From positions 62,001 to 126,000 of the forward strand of contig JAEWRY010000024.1 in NCBI GenBank assembly GCA_023459875.1: a stretch of 64,000 nucleotides of DNA, read 5' to 3'. The stretch comes from Bacillota bacterium. GTDB taxonomy: Bacteria; Bacillota; Clostridia; Oscillospirales; Oscillospiraceae. Below are positions 7,969 through 16,751 of this stretch, piece after piece. The notes below the pieces were generated by a model. That model was not told the origin of the DNA and searched no databases. It was given only the letters and a program-made list of their open reading frames with translations. A program made the translations under genes and the position numbers. How positions within the stretch are numbered: the stretch's first letter is position 1; the number at the start of each line of letters is the position of its first letter.

Positions 7969-10900
7969 ATGTCCTTTGTCCATCTCCATGTGCACTCGGA
8001 ATACAGCCTGCTGGACGGTGCCTGCCGGATCGGCGCTCTGGTGGAGCGTGCCAAGGAACTGGGGCAGACCGCCGTCGCCATCACCGATCACGGGGTGATG
8101 TACGGGGTGATTGATTTTTACAAGGCCTGCAAGGCACAGGGCGTCAAGCCCATCATCGGCTGCGAGGTCTACGTGGCGCCCAGAACCCGGTTTGACCGGG
8201 TCCACGAGCTGGACGCCGAGGCAAGGCACCTTATTCTGCTGTGCAAAAACGAGGCGGGCTACCGCAATCTCTGCGCCTTGGTAAGCCGCGGCTATACCGA
8301 GGGCTTTTACAGCAAACCCAGGGTAGACATGGAGCTGCTGCGGTTCCATTCCGAAGGCCTCATCGCCCTTTCGGCCTGCCTCGCTGGGGAGGTCGCCCGG
8401 CGGCTTATGAACGGCGACTACGAGGGTGCCAAGGCTCACGCGCTGGAGATGAGGAGTATTTTCGGCGAAGAGAACTACTATCTGGAGCTTCAGAACCACG
8501 GACTTCCCGAGGACACAGCCGTGATTTCGGGCATCCTCCGTCTGAGCCGGGAAACCGGAATCCCCCTTGCCGCCACCAACGACGCCCATTATCTCACCGG
8601 CGAGGATGCCTATCTCCAGGACGTGCTCATGTGCATCCAGATGGGCAAGACGGTGGACGACCCGGACCGGAAATTCCGTTTCGAGGGGAACAGCTTCTAT
8701 CTCAAGTCGGAAGAAGAGATGGCGGCCCTGTTCCCCGATCATCCCGAGGCGATGGAGAATACGGCAAAGATCGCCGGGGAGTGCAATCTGGAATTCACCT
8801 TCGGCGTGCACCACCTGCCCGAATTCAAGTTGCCCGAGGGAGTTTCGGATCATCAGGCCTATTTCGAGAAGCTCTGCCGCGACGGGTTTGCCGCCCGGTA
8901 CCCCGATGGAAGTAAGGAATACGCCGAGCGCCTGGAATTTGAGATGGCCATGATCCGCAGAATGGGCTTTGTGGATTATTTCCTCATTGTTTCCGACTTT
9001 ATCGCCTACGCCAAGGGGCACGGTATCCCGGTGGGACCGGGCCGCGGCTCGGCGGCGGGCAGCATGGTTTCCTACTGCATGAGCATTACGGAAGTCGACC
9101 CCATGAAATACAACCTCTATTTCGAACGGTTTTTGAATCCGGAGCGGATCTCCATGCCGGATATCGACATTGACTTCTGCGTCAACCGCCGGGGCGAGGT
9201 CATAGACTATGTCAACCGGAAATACGGCGCCGACCACGTGGCCCAGATCGTCACCTTCGGCACCATGAAGGCACGGGCCGCCGTGCGGGATGTGGGAAGG
9301 GCTCTTGGCATTCCTTACGCCGAGGTGGACGCGGTTGCCAAGCAGGTGCCCGCCACTCTCCACATGACTCTTGCCGAAGCCCTTCGCCTATCAAAACCGC
9401 TCATGGAATTTTATGAAGGGGACCCGAAGATCAGAAACCTCCTGGACACGGCCAAGGCCCTGGAAGGAATGCCACGGCACGCTTCCACCCACGCCGCGGG
9501 CGTTGTCATCACCAAAAGGCCGGTCTGCGAATATGTGCCCCTGGCCCAGAACGACGAGGCGGTGGTCACCCAGTACACCATGACAACGCTGGAGGAGCTC
9601 GGACTTCTCAAAATGGACTTTCTGGGCCTTCGCAACCTCACGGTGCTGGACGACGCCGTGAAAATGATGCGTGTTAAGGATAATAGCTTTACATTGATGT
9701 CCATACCGGATAACGACCCGGAGACCTTCCGCATGCTCTCGGAGGGGCGCACCTCGGGGGTGTTTCAGATGGAAAGCACAGGGATGACCGGTGTGTGCAC
9801 CGGCTTAAAGCCCAAGGACATCGAGGATATCACCGCGATTATCGCCCTCTATCGTCCCGGACCCATGGACTCCATCCCACGGTTTATTGCCTGCAAGCAG
9901 AATTCGAAGCTTATCCGGTATAAACACCCCTCTTTGGAGCCTATTCTATCGGTTACTTACGGCTGCATCGTCTACCAGGAGCAGGTCATCGAAATTTTCC
10001 GCCGCCTGGGAGGATATTCTTTGGGCCAGGCGGACATGATGCGAAGAGCCATCTCAAAAAAGAAGGCAAAGGAAATCGAGAAGGAGCGAAGAGCCTTCAT
10101 TTTCGGTGACGAAGAGCGGGGAATCTGCGGCTGCATCGCGAACGAAATCCCGGAGGAAACCGCACAGGATATCTTTGACGAGATTTACGACTTTGCCAAC
10201 TACGCCTTCAACAAAGCCCATGCGGTGAGCTACGCGGTGGTGGCCTATCAAACCGCCTGGTTCAAATGCCATCATCCCAGGGAGTATATGGCGGCCCTTC
10301 TCACCTCGGTTCTCGACTCGCAGGACAAGGTGGCGGAATATATCGCCGAGTGCAAGACCGGCGGAATCAAGCTGCTGCCGCCCGACGTGAACGAGTCGGG
10401 TACCGCCTTTACGGTCTCGGGGGAAAACATCCGGTTCGGCCTCGCCGCCCTCAAGGGGGTGGGCCGCGGCTTTACCCAGACTCTGCTTGCCGAACGGGCG
10501 AAAGGCGGGCTGTTTGCCTCGTTCCCCGATTTCTGCAACCGGATGGCGGACGCCGAGCTCAACAAGCGGGTACTGGAGAGCCTCATCCGGTGCGGTGCCT
10601 TCGACAGCATGGGATACCGCCGCTCCCAGCTTTTGGACGCCTATGAATCCCTGGTGGACGAGATCGTCCGCACCCGGAAAAAAAATTTGGAAGGCCAGTT
10701 CGACCTCTTCGGCGGCAATGGGGAGGGCGCGGCTCCGCCGGTGATGAGGCTCAATGCAAGGCTCCCCGAGTTTTCCCGCCGGGAGCTTATCGCCATGGAA
10801 AAAGAAGTGACCGGACTGTACCTCACAGGTCACCCCATGGACGAGTACCGCGGAGCCATCCGTCAGATTCGCGCCGTTCCCATCGGCGCGCTGATGGCCG

Positions 10901-11421
10901 ATTTCGCCAAAGAGGGAGGACCCACCACCTATCATGACGAACAGAAGCTGTCGGTGGCCGGGGTAATCACGGCGGTCAAAAATAAGATGACCAAAACCAA
11001 CACGCTGATGTCCTACGTCACGCTGGAGGACGACACCGGTTCCATGGAGCTTCTGGTTTTTTCCCGCATTCTGGGGGTCAGCGGCAGCTATCTGAAAGAG
11101 GGAATACCGGTGGTGGCCGCGGGGCGGGTTTCCGTGCGGGACGAAAAGGCCCCACAGCTTATGTGCGACAGTATCAATCCGCTCAAACCACAGGAAGAAA
11201 ATGAGGGTAAAGCTAATAAACTTTACATTAGGATCCCGGCGCAGAGCGATCCGCGTCTGGAAATGCTGAAGAAAATATTGGCGATGTTTCCGGGAGAGGA
11301 GGAAGCTATTTTCTATTTTGAAGATACGAAAAAAAGAATCAGAACCGGGTGCATCATTCATGACGCCCTGCTTTCCGAGCTAAGGGAGCGTTTGGGCAGC
11401 GACAATGTGGTGACGCGATGA
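7969..11421 (+). CDS. dnaE: DNA polymerase III alpha subunit, DnaE type
   Basis: 1150 aa. The start at 7969 has TAGGAGGT 6-13 bases upstream, and the protein then begins with the PHP domain, HLHVHSEYSLLDG (metal His5, His7, His9). The polymerase catalytic block PDIDIDFC (Asp398, 400, 402) follows GPGRGSAAGSMVSY. After the palm come finger and helix-hairpin-helix regions, and an OB fold near residue 990-1070 (VAGVITAVKNKMTKTN). No 3'-5' exonuclease insert, so it is DnaE and not PolC. In Firmicutes DnaE extends lagging-strand primers together with PolC. Its stop overlaps the start of cls by 4 bases. Confidence 0.96.
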   Translation: MSFVHLHVHSEYSLLDGACRIGALVERAKELGQTAVAITDHGVMYGVIDFYKACKAQGVKPIIGCEVYVAPRTRFDRVHELDAEARHLILLCKNEAGYRNLCALVSRGYTEGFYSKPRVDMELLRFHSEGLIALSACLAGEVARRLMNGDYEGAKAHALEMRSIFGEENYYLELQNHGLPEDTAVISGILRLSRETGIPLAATNDAHYLTGEDAYLQDVLMCIQMGKTVDDPDRKFRFEGNSFYLKSEEEMAALFPDHPEAMENTAKIAGECNLEFTFGVHHLPEFKLPEGVSDHQAYFEKLCRDGFAARYPDGSKEYAERLEFEMAMIRRMGFVDYFLIVSDFIAYAKGHGIPVGPGRGSAAGSMVSYCMSITEVDPMKYNLYFERFLNPERISMPDIDIDFCVNRRGEVIDYVNRKYGADHVAQIVTFGTMKARAAVRDVGRALGIPYAEVDAVAKQVPATLHMTLAEALRLSKPLMEFYEGDPKIRNLLDTAKALEGMPRHASTHAAGVVITKRPVCEYVPLAQNDEAVVTQYTMTTLEELGLLKMDFLGLRNLTVLDDAVKMMRVKDNSFTLMSIPDNDPETFRMLSEGRTSGVFQMESTGMTGVCTGLKPKDIEDITAIIALYRPGPMDSIPRFIACKQNSKLIRYKHPSLEPILSVTYGCIVYQEQVIEIFRRLGGYSLGQADMMRRAISKKKAKEIEKERRAFIFGDEERGICGCIANEIPEETAQDIFDEIYDFANYAFNKAHAVSYAVVAYQTAWFKCHHPREYMAALLTSVLDSQDKVAEYIAECKTGGIKLLPPDVNESGTAFTVSGENIRFGLAALKGVGRGFTQTLLAERAKGGLFASFPDFCNRMADAELNKRVLESLIRCGAFDSMGYRRSQLLDAYESLVDEIVRTRKKNLEGQFDLFGGNGEGAAPPVMRLNARLPEFSRRELIAMEKEVTGLYLTGHPMDEYRGAIRQIRAVPIGALMADFAKEGGPTTYHDEQKLSVAGVITAVKNKMTKTNTLMSYVTLEDDTGSMELLVFSRILGVSGSYLKEGIPVVAAGRVSVRDEKAPQLMCDSINPLKPQEENEGKANKLYIRIPAQSDPRLEMLKKILAMFPGEEEAIFYFEDTKKRIRTGCIIHDALLSELRERLGSDNVVTR

Positions 11422-12950
11422 AGAAATTAATGACATTACTGTTCCACCGTGTGGTGCTGGTGGCCTTAATGATGCTGGTGCAGCTTGTGCTGCTGCTGGT
11501 CATGGTATTGCGCTTCAACGAGTATTACGTCTATTTCTACTGGATCTGTACCGCGCTTTCCGCCGTCGCTGTTTTCTGGATCGTGGGCAACAGCAGTAAC
11601 CCGGCATATAAGATTGCGTGGATTATCCCGATTCTTCTGTTTCCGGTGTTCGGCGGGCTCTTTTATCTCATGTTCGGCGGAAACCGTCTGTCCCGTCTGA
11701 CCCGTAAACGGATGAAGTGGATGGAGGATAAGCTGAGCACCACACTGAAGCCCGATTACAAGGCGGAGACTCTGCGGCCGCTTGGTGATGACGCGGTTAT
11801 CCAGGCGGATTATCTTGAGCGGATGGCACACTGCCCGGTCTATGGCGGCACCGACACCGAGTATTTTCCGCTGGGCGACCTCTGCTTCCCCAGAATGCTT
11901 GAGGAGCTGCGCAAGGCCGAGCGGTATATATTCCTGGAGTTTTTCATCATTCATGAGGGAGTCATGTGGAACGCCATTCTGGAGATATTGGCGGAAAAAG
12001 CCGCCGCAGGGGTGGACGTCCGGGTCATCTACGACGATTTCGGCTGTATTCTCACTCTTCCGAGAGACTACGACAAACAGCTGGAGGAGATGGGAATCAG
12101 ATGCTGCGTTTTCAACCGGCTGGTTCCTGTGCTCTCCGTAAGGCTCAATAATCGCAGCCACAGAAAGCTCCTCATCATCGACGGAAAAACCGGCTTTACC
12201 GGAGGCGTCAATTTGGCGGACGAGTATATCAACCAGATTGAAAAATACGGACACTGGAAGGATTCCGCCATTCTCCTGCGGGGGGAAGCCGTGTGGAGCA
12301 TGACGGTCATGTTTCTCATTATGTGGGATCATATCCGGGAACTGCGCGAGGATTACAGCCTTTGCCGCCCCGCGTATCTGCCCGGCGAGTGCCCCGAAGG
12401 CACGGGTTTTGTGCAGCCCTATGCGGACAGCCCTCTGGACGGTGAGGCAGTGGGAGAGACCGTTTACCTCAATCTGATTTCGCGTGCGCACCGGTATGTA
12501 TATATCATGACGCCCTATCTCATTATCGACGACACCATGAACACGGCTCTTTCCATTGCAGCCAAATCGGGGCTGGATATCCGCATCATGACCCCCCATA
12601 TCCCCGATAAAAAGATCGTCTTTGAGGTGACGAGAGCCCACTATGAGCCTCTGCTGCGCGCAGGCGTGAAAATTTATGAGTACACTCCGGGCTTTGTCCA
12701 CGCCAAGTCTTTTGTCGTGGACGACGAATACGGCGTGGTGGGGAGCGTCAACATGGATTACAGGAGTCTGTTCCTCCATTTTGAAAACGGCGTGCTGCTC
12801 TACCGCACGCCCAGCGTTCCGGATATCCGGAAGGATTTTGAGAAAACACTTCTGCAGTGCCGGGAAATGACCCTGACCGACTGCATGGAGGTCTCCATCC
12901 GGAAACGGATTCTCCGGGCGGTCCTGCGTGTATTCGCGCCGATGTTTTAA
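11418..12950 (+). CDS. cls: Cardiolipin synthase
   Basis: 510 aa membrane enzyme that joins two phosphatidylglycerols into cardiolipin. Two N-terminal transmembrane helices (about residues 9-30 and 38-60) are followed by the FPVFGGLFYLMFGG turn. Two phospholipase-D HKD motifs follow: HRKLLIIDGKTGFTGG (near 248) and HAKSFVVDDEYGVVGS (near 428). Length and order match bacterial Cls. ATGA overlap with dnaE implies translational coupling. A strong hairpin follows the stop. Confidence 0.94.
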   Translation: MKKLMTLLFHRVVLVALMMLVQLVLLLVMVLRFNEYYVYFYWICTALSAVAVFWIVGNSSNPAYKIAWIIPILLFPVFGGLFYLMFGGNRLSRLTRKRMKWMEDKLSTTLKPDYKAETLRPLGDDAVIQADYLERMAHCPVYGGTDTEYFPLGDLCFPRMLEELRKAERYIFLEFFIIHEGVMWNAILEILAEKAAAGVDVRVIYDDFGCILTLPRDYDKQLEEMGIRCCVFNRLVPVLSVRLNNRSHRKLLIIDGKTGFTGGVNLADEYINQIEKYGHWKDSAILLRGEAVWSMTVMFLIMWDHIRELREDYSLCRPAYLPGECPEGTGFVQPYADSPLDGEAVGETVYLNLISRAHRYVYIMTPYLIIDDTMNTALSIAAKSGLDIRIMTPHIPDKKIVFEVTRAHYEPLLRAGVKIYEYTPGFVHAKSFVVDDEYGVVGSVNMDYRSLFLHFENGVLLYRTPSVPDIRKDFEKTLLQCREMTLTDCMEVSIRKRILRAVLRVFAPMF

Positions 12951-12954
12951 AAGT

Positions 12955-13002
12955 TCGAAAGGCAAAGGGAATGGTCTTAAGACCATTCCCTTTGCCTTTC
13001 GA
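12955..13002 (+). terminator. Long perfect hairpin after cls
   Basis: A 22-bp uninterrupted stem with a TTAA loop (12977-12980) starts 5 bases after the cls stop. There is no T-run, so it may be a 3'-end stabiliser rather than a classic terminator. It takes the place of the outer hairpin of repeat copy 1. Confidence 0.6.
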
Positions 13003-13020
13003 GAACGAGGGCAGGTTTCT

Positions 13021-13163
13021 GGCTCTGCGGAGCCGCGCAAAGAGTACCTTGCGGGAAGTGAATTCCAAAAAGGTGCCGGAATTTGATTTTTGCGGATTTC
13101 GGTTACGTGGGCACGACGCAAAATCAGTAAAGCTTTTCGCCGTTGGCGAAAAGGACGAGGGAC
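13021..13163 (+). repeat. Dispersed multi-hairpin repeat, copy 2 (degenerate)
   Basis: Follows cls. It keeps GGCTCTGCGGAGCC, GCGCAAAGAGTACC, the GCGGGAAGTGAATTCC cap, TTTTTGCGGATTTCGG, and CTTTTCGCC...GGCGAAAAGGACGAGGGAC. The middle stem has partly decayed on its 3' side (AAAAAGGTGCC), and the long arm has mismatches. It is the most diverged of the five copies. Confidence 0.8.
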
Positions 13164-13222
13164 GATTCCAAAAAAAATTTCCTCCGGGCGCTGCGGTAAT
13201 TTTGCGAAGATTTTGTAAACAA

Positions 13223-13262
13223 AAAACAGGCGGCATGACTTTTCGTCATGCCGCCTGTTTTA
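13223..13262. terminator. Bidirectional terminator between cls and udp
   Basis: AAAACAGGCGGCATGAC / GTCATGCCGCCTGTTTT stem with T-tracts on both strands, placed between convergent genes. Confidence 0.85.
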
Positions 13263-13285
13263 TTTGCATATAGCTTAAATATGAA

Positions 13286-14071
13286 TCATATGCTGTTTGA
13301 CGCGGTTTTTTTTCGGTCCTCATCGATGAGAATGCGCAGGGCCTCCACACCGACCTCCACGGCGGCGGAGGTATCGTCATCCTCCGCGGCGTCCAGCCCC
13401 GCGTTTTGCCGCTCCTGGTTCCACACCACGTGCAGTGCTGTGCCGCACCGGACGCCCAGCGCCGGGGCCACGGTGAAGAGGGCAGCGGACTCCATTTCGC
13501 TGGCCAGTACGCCAAGGCGCTTCCAGGCCTCCCACTTATTCTGAAGATCGAAGGAAACCGGCATGCGGGAAGGCTCGTGCTGCCCATAAAATGAATCTTT
13601 GCACTGCACGACGCCCGTATGCCAATTTTTGCCCAGATTCTTCGCCGCCCGGGTAAGGGCTGTGAGCACCTCAAAATCGGAGACGGCGGGGAACTCAAGA
13701 GGCGCGTACTCCAGACTGGTGCCCTCCTGGCGGACCGCGCCGGTGGCGACGACGATGTCGCCGCTTTTCACCTTCAGCTGCATACCGCCGCAGGTACCCA
13801 CGCGGACAAAGGTGTGGGCGCCGAGAGCAACCAGTTCCTCCATGGCGATGGCGGCCGAGGGGCCGCCGATTCCCGTGGATACCACGCTTACCTTTTCTCC
13901 CAGAAGAGAGCCGGTATAAGTGGTGTATTCCCGGTTCTGCATGACCTTCGCAGGCTGGTCGAAATAAGACGCGATTTTTTCGCAGCGGCCCGGGTCGCCG
14001 GGGAGAATACAGTAGTTCCCCACATCACCGGCGACGCAATTTATATGGTATTGTCTTTCCTGCCGAATCAT
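13286..14071 (-). CDS. udp: Uridine phosphorylase
   Basis: 261 aa from an ATG at 14071 with GAGGTGA just upstream; a start at 14128 would lack a ribosome site. It cleaves uridine with phosphate to uracil and ribose-1-phosphate. Family marks of the NP-I phosphorylases: LPGDPGRCEKIA, STGIGGPSAAIAMEEL, TFVRVGTCGGMQ and the Glu-Met-Glu block ASEMESAALFTVA. The order and the APLEFPAVSDFE strand resemble E. coli Udp more than DeoD. Single-gene unit, convergent with cls. Confidence 0.88.
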   Translation of the reverse strand: MIRQERQYHINCVAGDVGNYCILPGDPGRCEKIASYFDQPAKVMQNREYTTYTGSLLGEKVSVVSTGIGGPSAAIAMEELVALGAHTFVRVGTCGGMQLKVKSGDIVVATGAVRQEGTSLEYAPLEFPAVSDFEVLTALTRAAKNLGKNWHTGVVQCKDSFYGQHEPSRMPVSFDLQNKWEAWKRLGVLASEMESAALFTVAPALGVRCGTALHVVWNQERQNAGLDAAEDDDTSAAVEVGVEALRILIDEDRKKTASNSI

Positions 14072-14165
14072 CTGACTCACCTCACATGATGTTAATTGTA
14101 TTATTACATTTTCCTTTCCTATTTGCAAGAATTACTTGGGGTTATTCAGAACGTATTAATTATGC

Positions 14166-14194
14166 TTGATTTTTATAGCAAAAACCGTTAAAAT
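14166..14194 (+). promoter_or_regulatory. SigA-type promoter
   Basis: TTGATT (14166-14171), 17-bp spacer, TAAAAT (14189-14194), 34 bp ahead of the GTG at 14229. A possible divergent udp promoter (TTGCAA then AATAAT on the minus strand, near 14105-14135) was seen but is weaker. Confidence 0.6.
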
Positions 14195-14228
14195 AGATAT
14201 TACGCTGAAAAAAGGGGGTGAACATTGA

Positions 14229-14936
14229 GTGCGGAATCCATTTCCCTGCGTGCTGATGCTACTCGCCGGACTCGCGATCGGAATCATCGGAAGCGTGTTA
14301 TTTATCGGTGAAGCTCTGCCCGCATTCAAAGCCAGTACCGTAACGACAAACGTGCCTGCGCAGCAAAAAGCAAACTCGACCCTGACAAACGGGTCGCCTT
14401 CCACAGAGACCTCTGCGGTCCAGGATCTCTCTGGCAACCGGGTTTTGCTTGAATTTGCTGATAAGGTTTCGGAATCCATAAAGGGAAAAGATTATCAGAC
14501 CCTTTCTACTTACATCCATCCCACGAAGGGCGTGACCTTCACGCCGTATTCCACCGTGGATCTGAAGGCCAATCTGAATTTCAAGGCGGATAAGATCAAA
14601 AACGCCGCCGACGACAAAAATAAGTACAGCTGGGGACTGACCGACGGGAAGGGAGAGCCCATCCAACTCACGATTTCCGATTACTTTGATCAGTACGTCT
14701 ATAACGCTGACTATCTGGAAGCGCCCGTCATCGGCATCGACCAGGTCATGGCCTCCGGAAATTCGCCGGAAAACGTCTCCGAGGAATATCCCAACGCCCG
14801 GTTTGTGGAATATCATTACCCCAGCCTGAAGCCGGATAACAAAGGGTTTGACTGGTGTTCCCTGAAACTTGTCTTTGAAGAGTATAACGGCGAATATAAA
14901 CTGGTGGGAATGATCCACAGCCAATGGACCATTTAG
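14229..14936 (+). CDS. Membrane-anchored extracytoplasmic protein of unknown function
   Basis: 235 aa. The GTG start is set by GGGGGTGA eight bases upstream and an in-frame stop directly before it. One N-terminal hydrophobic helix (about residues 7-27, rich in Leu/Ile/Gly) acts as an uncleaved anchor. A Ser/Thr/Asn-rich linker (35-65) is followed by a soluble alpha/beta domain with YIHPTKGVTFTPYSTVD near 95 and a C-terminal LKLVFEEYNGEYKLVGMIH strand. The ending resembles NTF2-like or lipoprotein-like periplasmic domains, but no family is recognised with confidence. Monocistronic: own promoter and a strong terminator. Confidence 0.75.
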   Translation: MRNPFPCVLMLLAGLAIGIIGSVLFIGEALPAFKASTVTTNVPAQQKANSTLTNGSPSTETSAVQDLSGNRVLLEFADKVSESIKGKDYQTLSTYIHPTKGVTFTPYSTVDLKANLNFKADKIKNAADDKNKYSWGLTDGKGEPIQLTISDYFDQYVYNADYLEAPVIGIDQVMASGNSPENVSEEYPNARFVEYHYPSLKPDNKGFDWCSLKLVFEEYNGEYKLVGMIHSQWTI

Positions 14937-14998
14937 CAAAGTTATCCTCTTTGGGTGGCAAAACGGGTTATTTTTCTTCATTTCCTATAAAAAGAAAT

Positions 14999-15034
14999 GC
15001 GCCGCGGGGCTTGTTTCCCGGCGCGTTTTTTTTT
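14999..15034 (+). terminator. Rho-independent terminator
   Basis: GCGCCG...CGGCGC stem with nine T immediately after. It ends the 14229 gene transcript. Confidence 0.85.
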
Positions 15035-15039
15035 ATAAT
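15011..15039 (+). promoter_or_regulatory. Possible promoter overlapping the terminator
   Basis: TTGTTT (15011-15016, in the terminator loop), 17 bp, TATAAT (15034-15039, directly after the T-run). It would drive the acyl-CoA ligase/ior operon at 15100. The spacing is good, but the T-rich spacer makes a chance match possible. Confidence 0.4.
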
Positions 15040-15099
15040 ATATAAAATACACATTTATTCGACAGGGAAGCTCACAACAATCTGAAGGGAAGTATCGTA

Positions 15100-16734
15100 A
15101 TGCCCATCACCGATCTGCTCAGACGCAACGCGGCCCTTTACGGGGACGACATCTGCCTGGTGGAAATCAACCCGGAGATCCATGAAAAACGCCGGGTTAC
15201 CTGGAAGGAATACGAGCTCATCGAGCCGACCGGGACTTCCATCTATCGACGGGAAATCACGTGGCGGGTGTTTGACGAAAAGGCCAACCGTTTTGCGAAT
15301 CTGCTGATTTCCCGCGGGATTGGCAAGGGGCACAAGGTAGCCATCCTCCTCATGAACTGTCTGGAGTGGCTGCCCATCTATTTTGGAATTTTAAAGACCG
15401 GCGCCATCGTGGTGCCTCTTAATTTCCGGTACACCTCCGAGGAGATCGAATACTGCCTGAAGCTGGCAGAGGCGGACGTGCTGGTGTTCGGGCCGGAGTT
15501 CATCGGGCGTGTGGAGGAAATCTGCCTTTCCCTGCCCAATGTGGGAATGCTCCTTTATGCGGGGGAGGGCTGCCCCACCTTCGCCGAGAGTTACGACCAG
15601 CAGGTCTGCAATCACAGCAGCTCCGACCCCATGATTCTCCTTTCCGAGGAGGATGAGGCCGCCATTTACTTTTCCTCCGGCACCACGGGCTTTCCCAAGG
15701 CTATTTTGCACCTGCACCGCAGCCTGACCCACTCGGCCAAGGTGGAGCAGGCCCACCACGGACAGGCCAGAAGTGATGTGTTCCTGTGCATCCCGCCCCT
15801 CTACCACACGGGGGCTAAAATGCACTGGTTCGGGAGCCTCTATTCCGGCTCCAAGGCCGTTATCCTGCGCGGGGTGAGCCCCGAATGGATTCTGGACGCG
15901 GCTTCCAAGGAAAAATGCACTATCGTCTGGCTGCTGGTGCCATGGGCGCAGGACATTCTGGACGCGCTGGACGCGGGAGAGCTGAAGCTTTCGGATTATA
16001 CCCTGGACCAGTGGCGGCTCATGCACATCGGCGCCCAGCCGGTACCGCCAAGCCTCATTCGCCGCTGGAAGAGCTACTTCCCCCATCACCTTTACGATAC
16101 TAATTACGGCCTTTCCGAGTCCATCGGCCCCGGCTGTGTGCATCTGGGCGTTGAAAATATTGGAAAGGTGGGCGCCATCGGCGTCCCCGGCTACGGCTGG
16201 GAAGCCAAAATCATCGACGAGAATGGGAAAGAAGTCCCGCGGGGTGACGTGGGTGAGCTGGCGGTCAAAGGCCCCGGCGTCATGAAATGCTATTATCACG
16301 ACCCCGAAGCTACCGCGCAGGTCATCCACGGAGACTGGCTCTGGACCGGCGACATGGCCCAGCAGGATGAGGACGGTTTTATTTTTCTGGTGGACCGCAA
16401 GAAGGACGTCATCATCAGCGGAGGAGAGAATATCTATCCTGTAGAGATCGAAAACTTCCTCCGGGCCCATGATGCGATTAAGGATGTTGCTGTGATTGGT
16501 CTGCCCCACAACAGGTTGGGGGAAATGGCCGCCGCCATCATCGAGCTGAAACCCGACCACCCCTGCACGGAGGAGGAGATCAACCGGTACTGCGACGAGC
16601 TGCCCCGGTATAAACGTCCCCGCAGGATCATCTTCGCCCAGGTGCCCCGAAATCCCACCGGTAAGATTGAAAAACCCAAGCTCCGCAAGATATACGGCGG
16701 CGAGAAACTGGTAGCCGCCCAGAACAGAAGCTAA
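15100..16734 (+). CDS. AMP-forming acyl-CoA (or aryl-CoA) ligase
   Basis: 544 aa, full length for the adenylate-forming superfamily. Core motifs in order: the P-loop-like YFSSGTTGFPKA (near residue 190), the A5-type block YDTNYGLSESIGPG (near 330), LWTGDMAQQDEDGF with the adenosine-binding Asp, DRKKDVIISGGENIYPVEIE, and the C-terminal NPTGKIEK with the adenylation Lys. It carries out acid + ATP + CoA to acyl-CoA + AMP + PPi. First gene of the operon with iorAB and paaK, so an aryl or indole acid substrate is likely, though not proven by sequence. Confidence 0.85.
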   Translation: MPITDLLRRNAALYGDDICLVEINPEIHEKRRVTWKEYELIEPTGTSIYRREITWRVFDEKANRFANLLISRGIGKGHKVAILLMNCLEWLPIYFGILKTGAIVVPLNFRYTSEEIEYCLKLAEADVLVFGPEFIGRVEEICLSLPNVGMLLYAGEGCPTFAESYDQQVCNHSSSDPMILLSEEDEAAIYFSSGTTGFPKAILHLHRSLTHSAKVEQAHHGQARSDVFLCIPPLYHTGAKMHWFGSLYSGSKAVILRGVSPEWILDAASKEKCTIVWLLVPWAQDILDALDAGELKLSDYTLDQWRLMHIGAQPVPPSLIRRWKSYFPHHLYDTNYGLSESIGPGCVHLGVENIGKVGAIGVPGYGWEAKIIDENGKEVPRGDVGELAVKGPGVMKCYYHDPEATAQVIHGDWLWTGDMAQQDEDGFIFLVDRKKDVIISGGENIYPVEIENFLRAHDAIKDVAVIGLPHNRLGEMAAAIIELKPDHPCTEEEINRYCDELPRYKRPRRIIFAQVPRNPTGKIEKPKLRKIYGGEKLVAAQNRS

Positions 16735-16751
16735 GAAAGGAAGAATGCCCC

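Noticed and set aside
7906..9363. Long open frame (485 codons) antisense to dnaE
   Set aside because: It lies wholly within dnaE, has no family motif, and GC-rich coding DNA commonly leaves such antisense frames open. The same holds for 11466-13121 and 24734-26464 on the minus strand.
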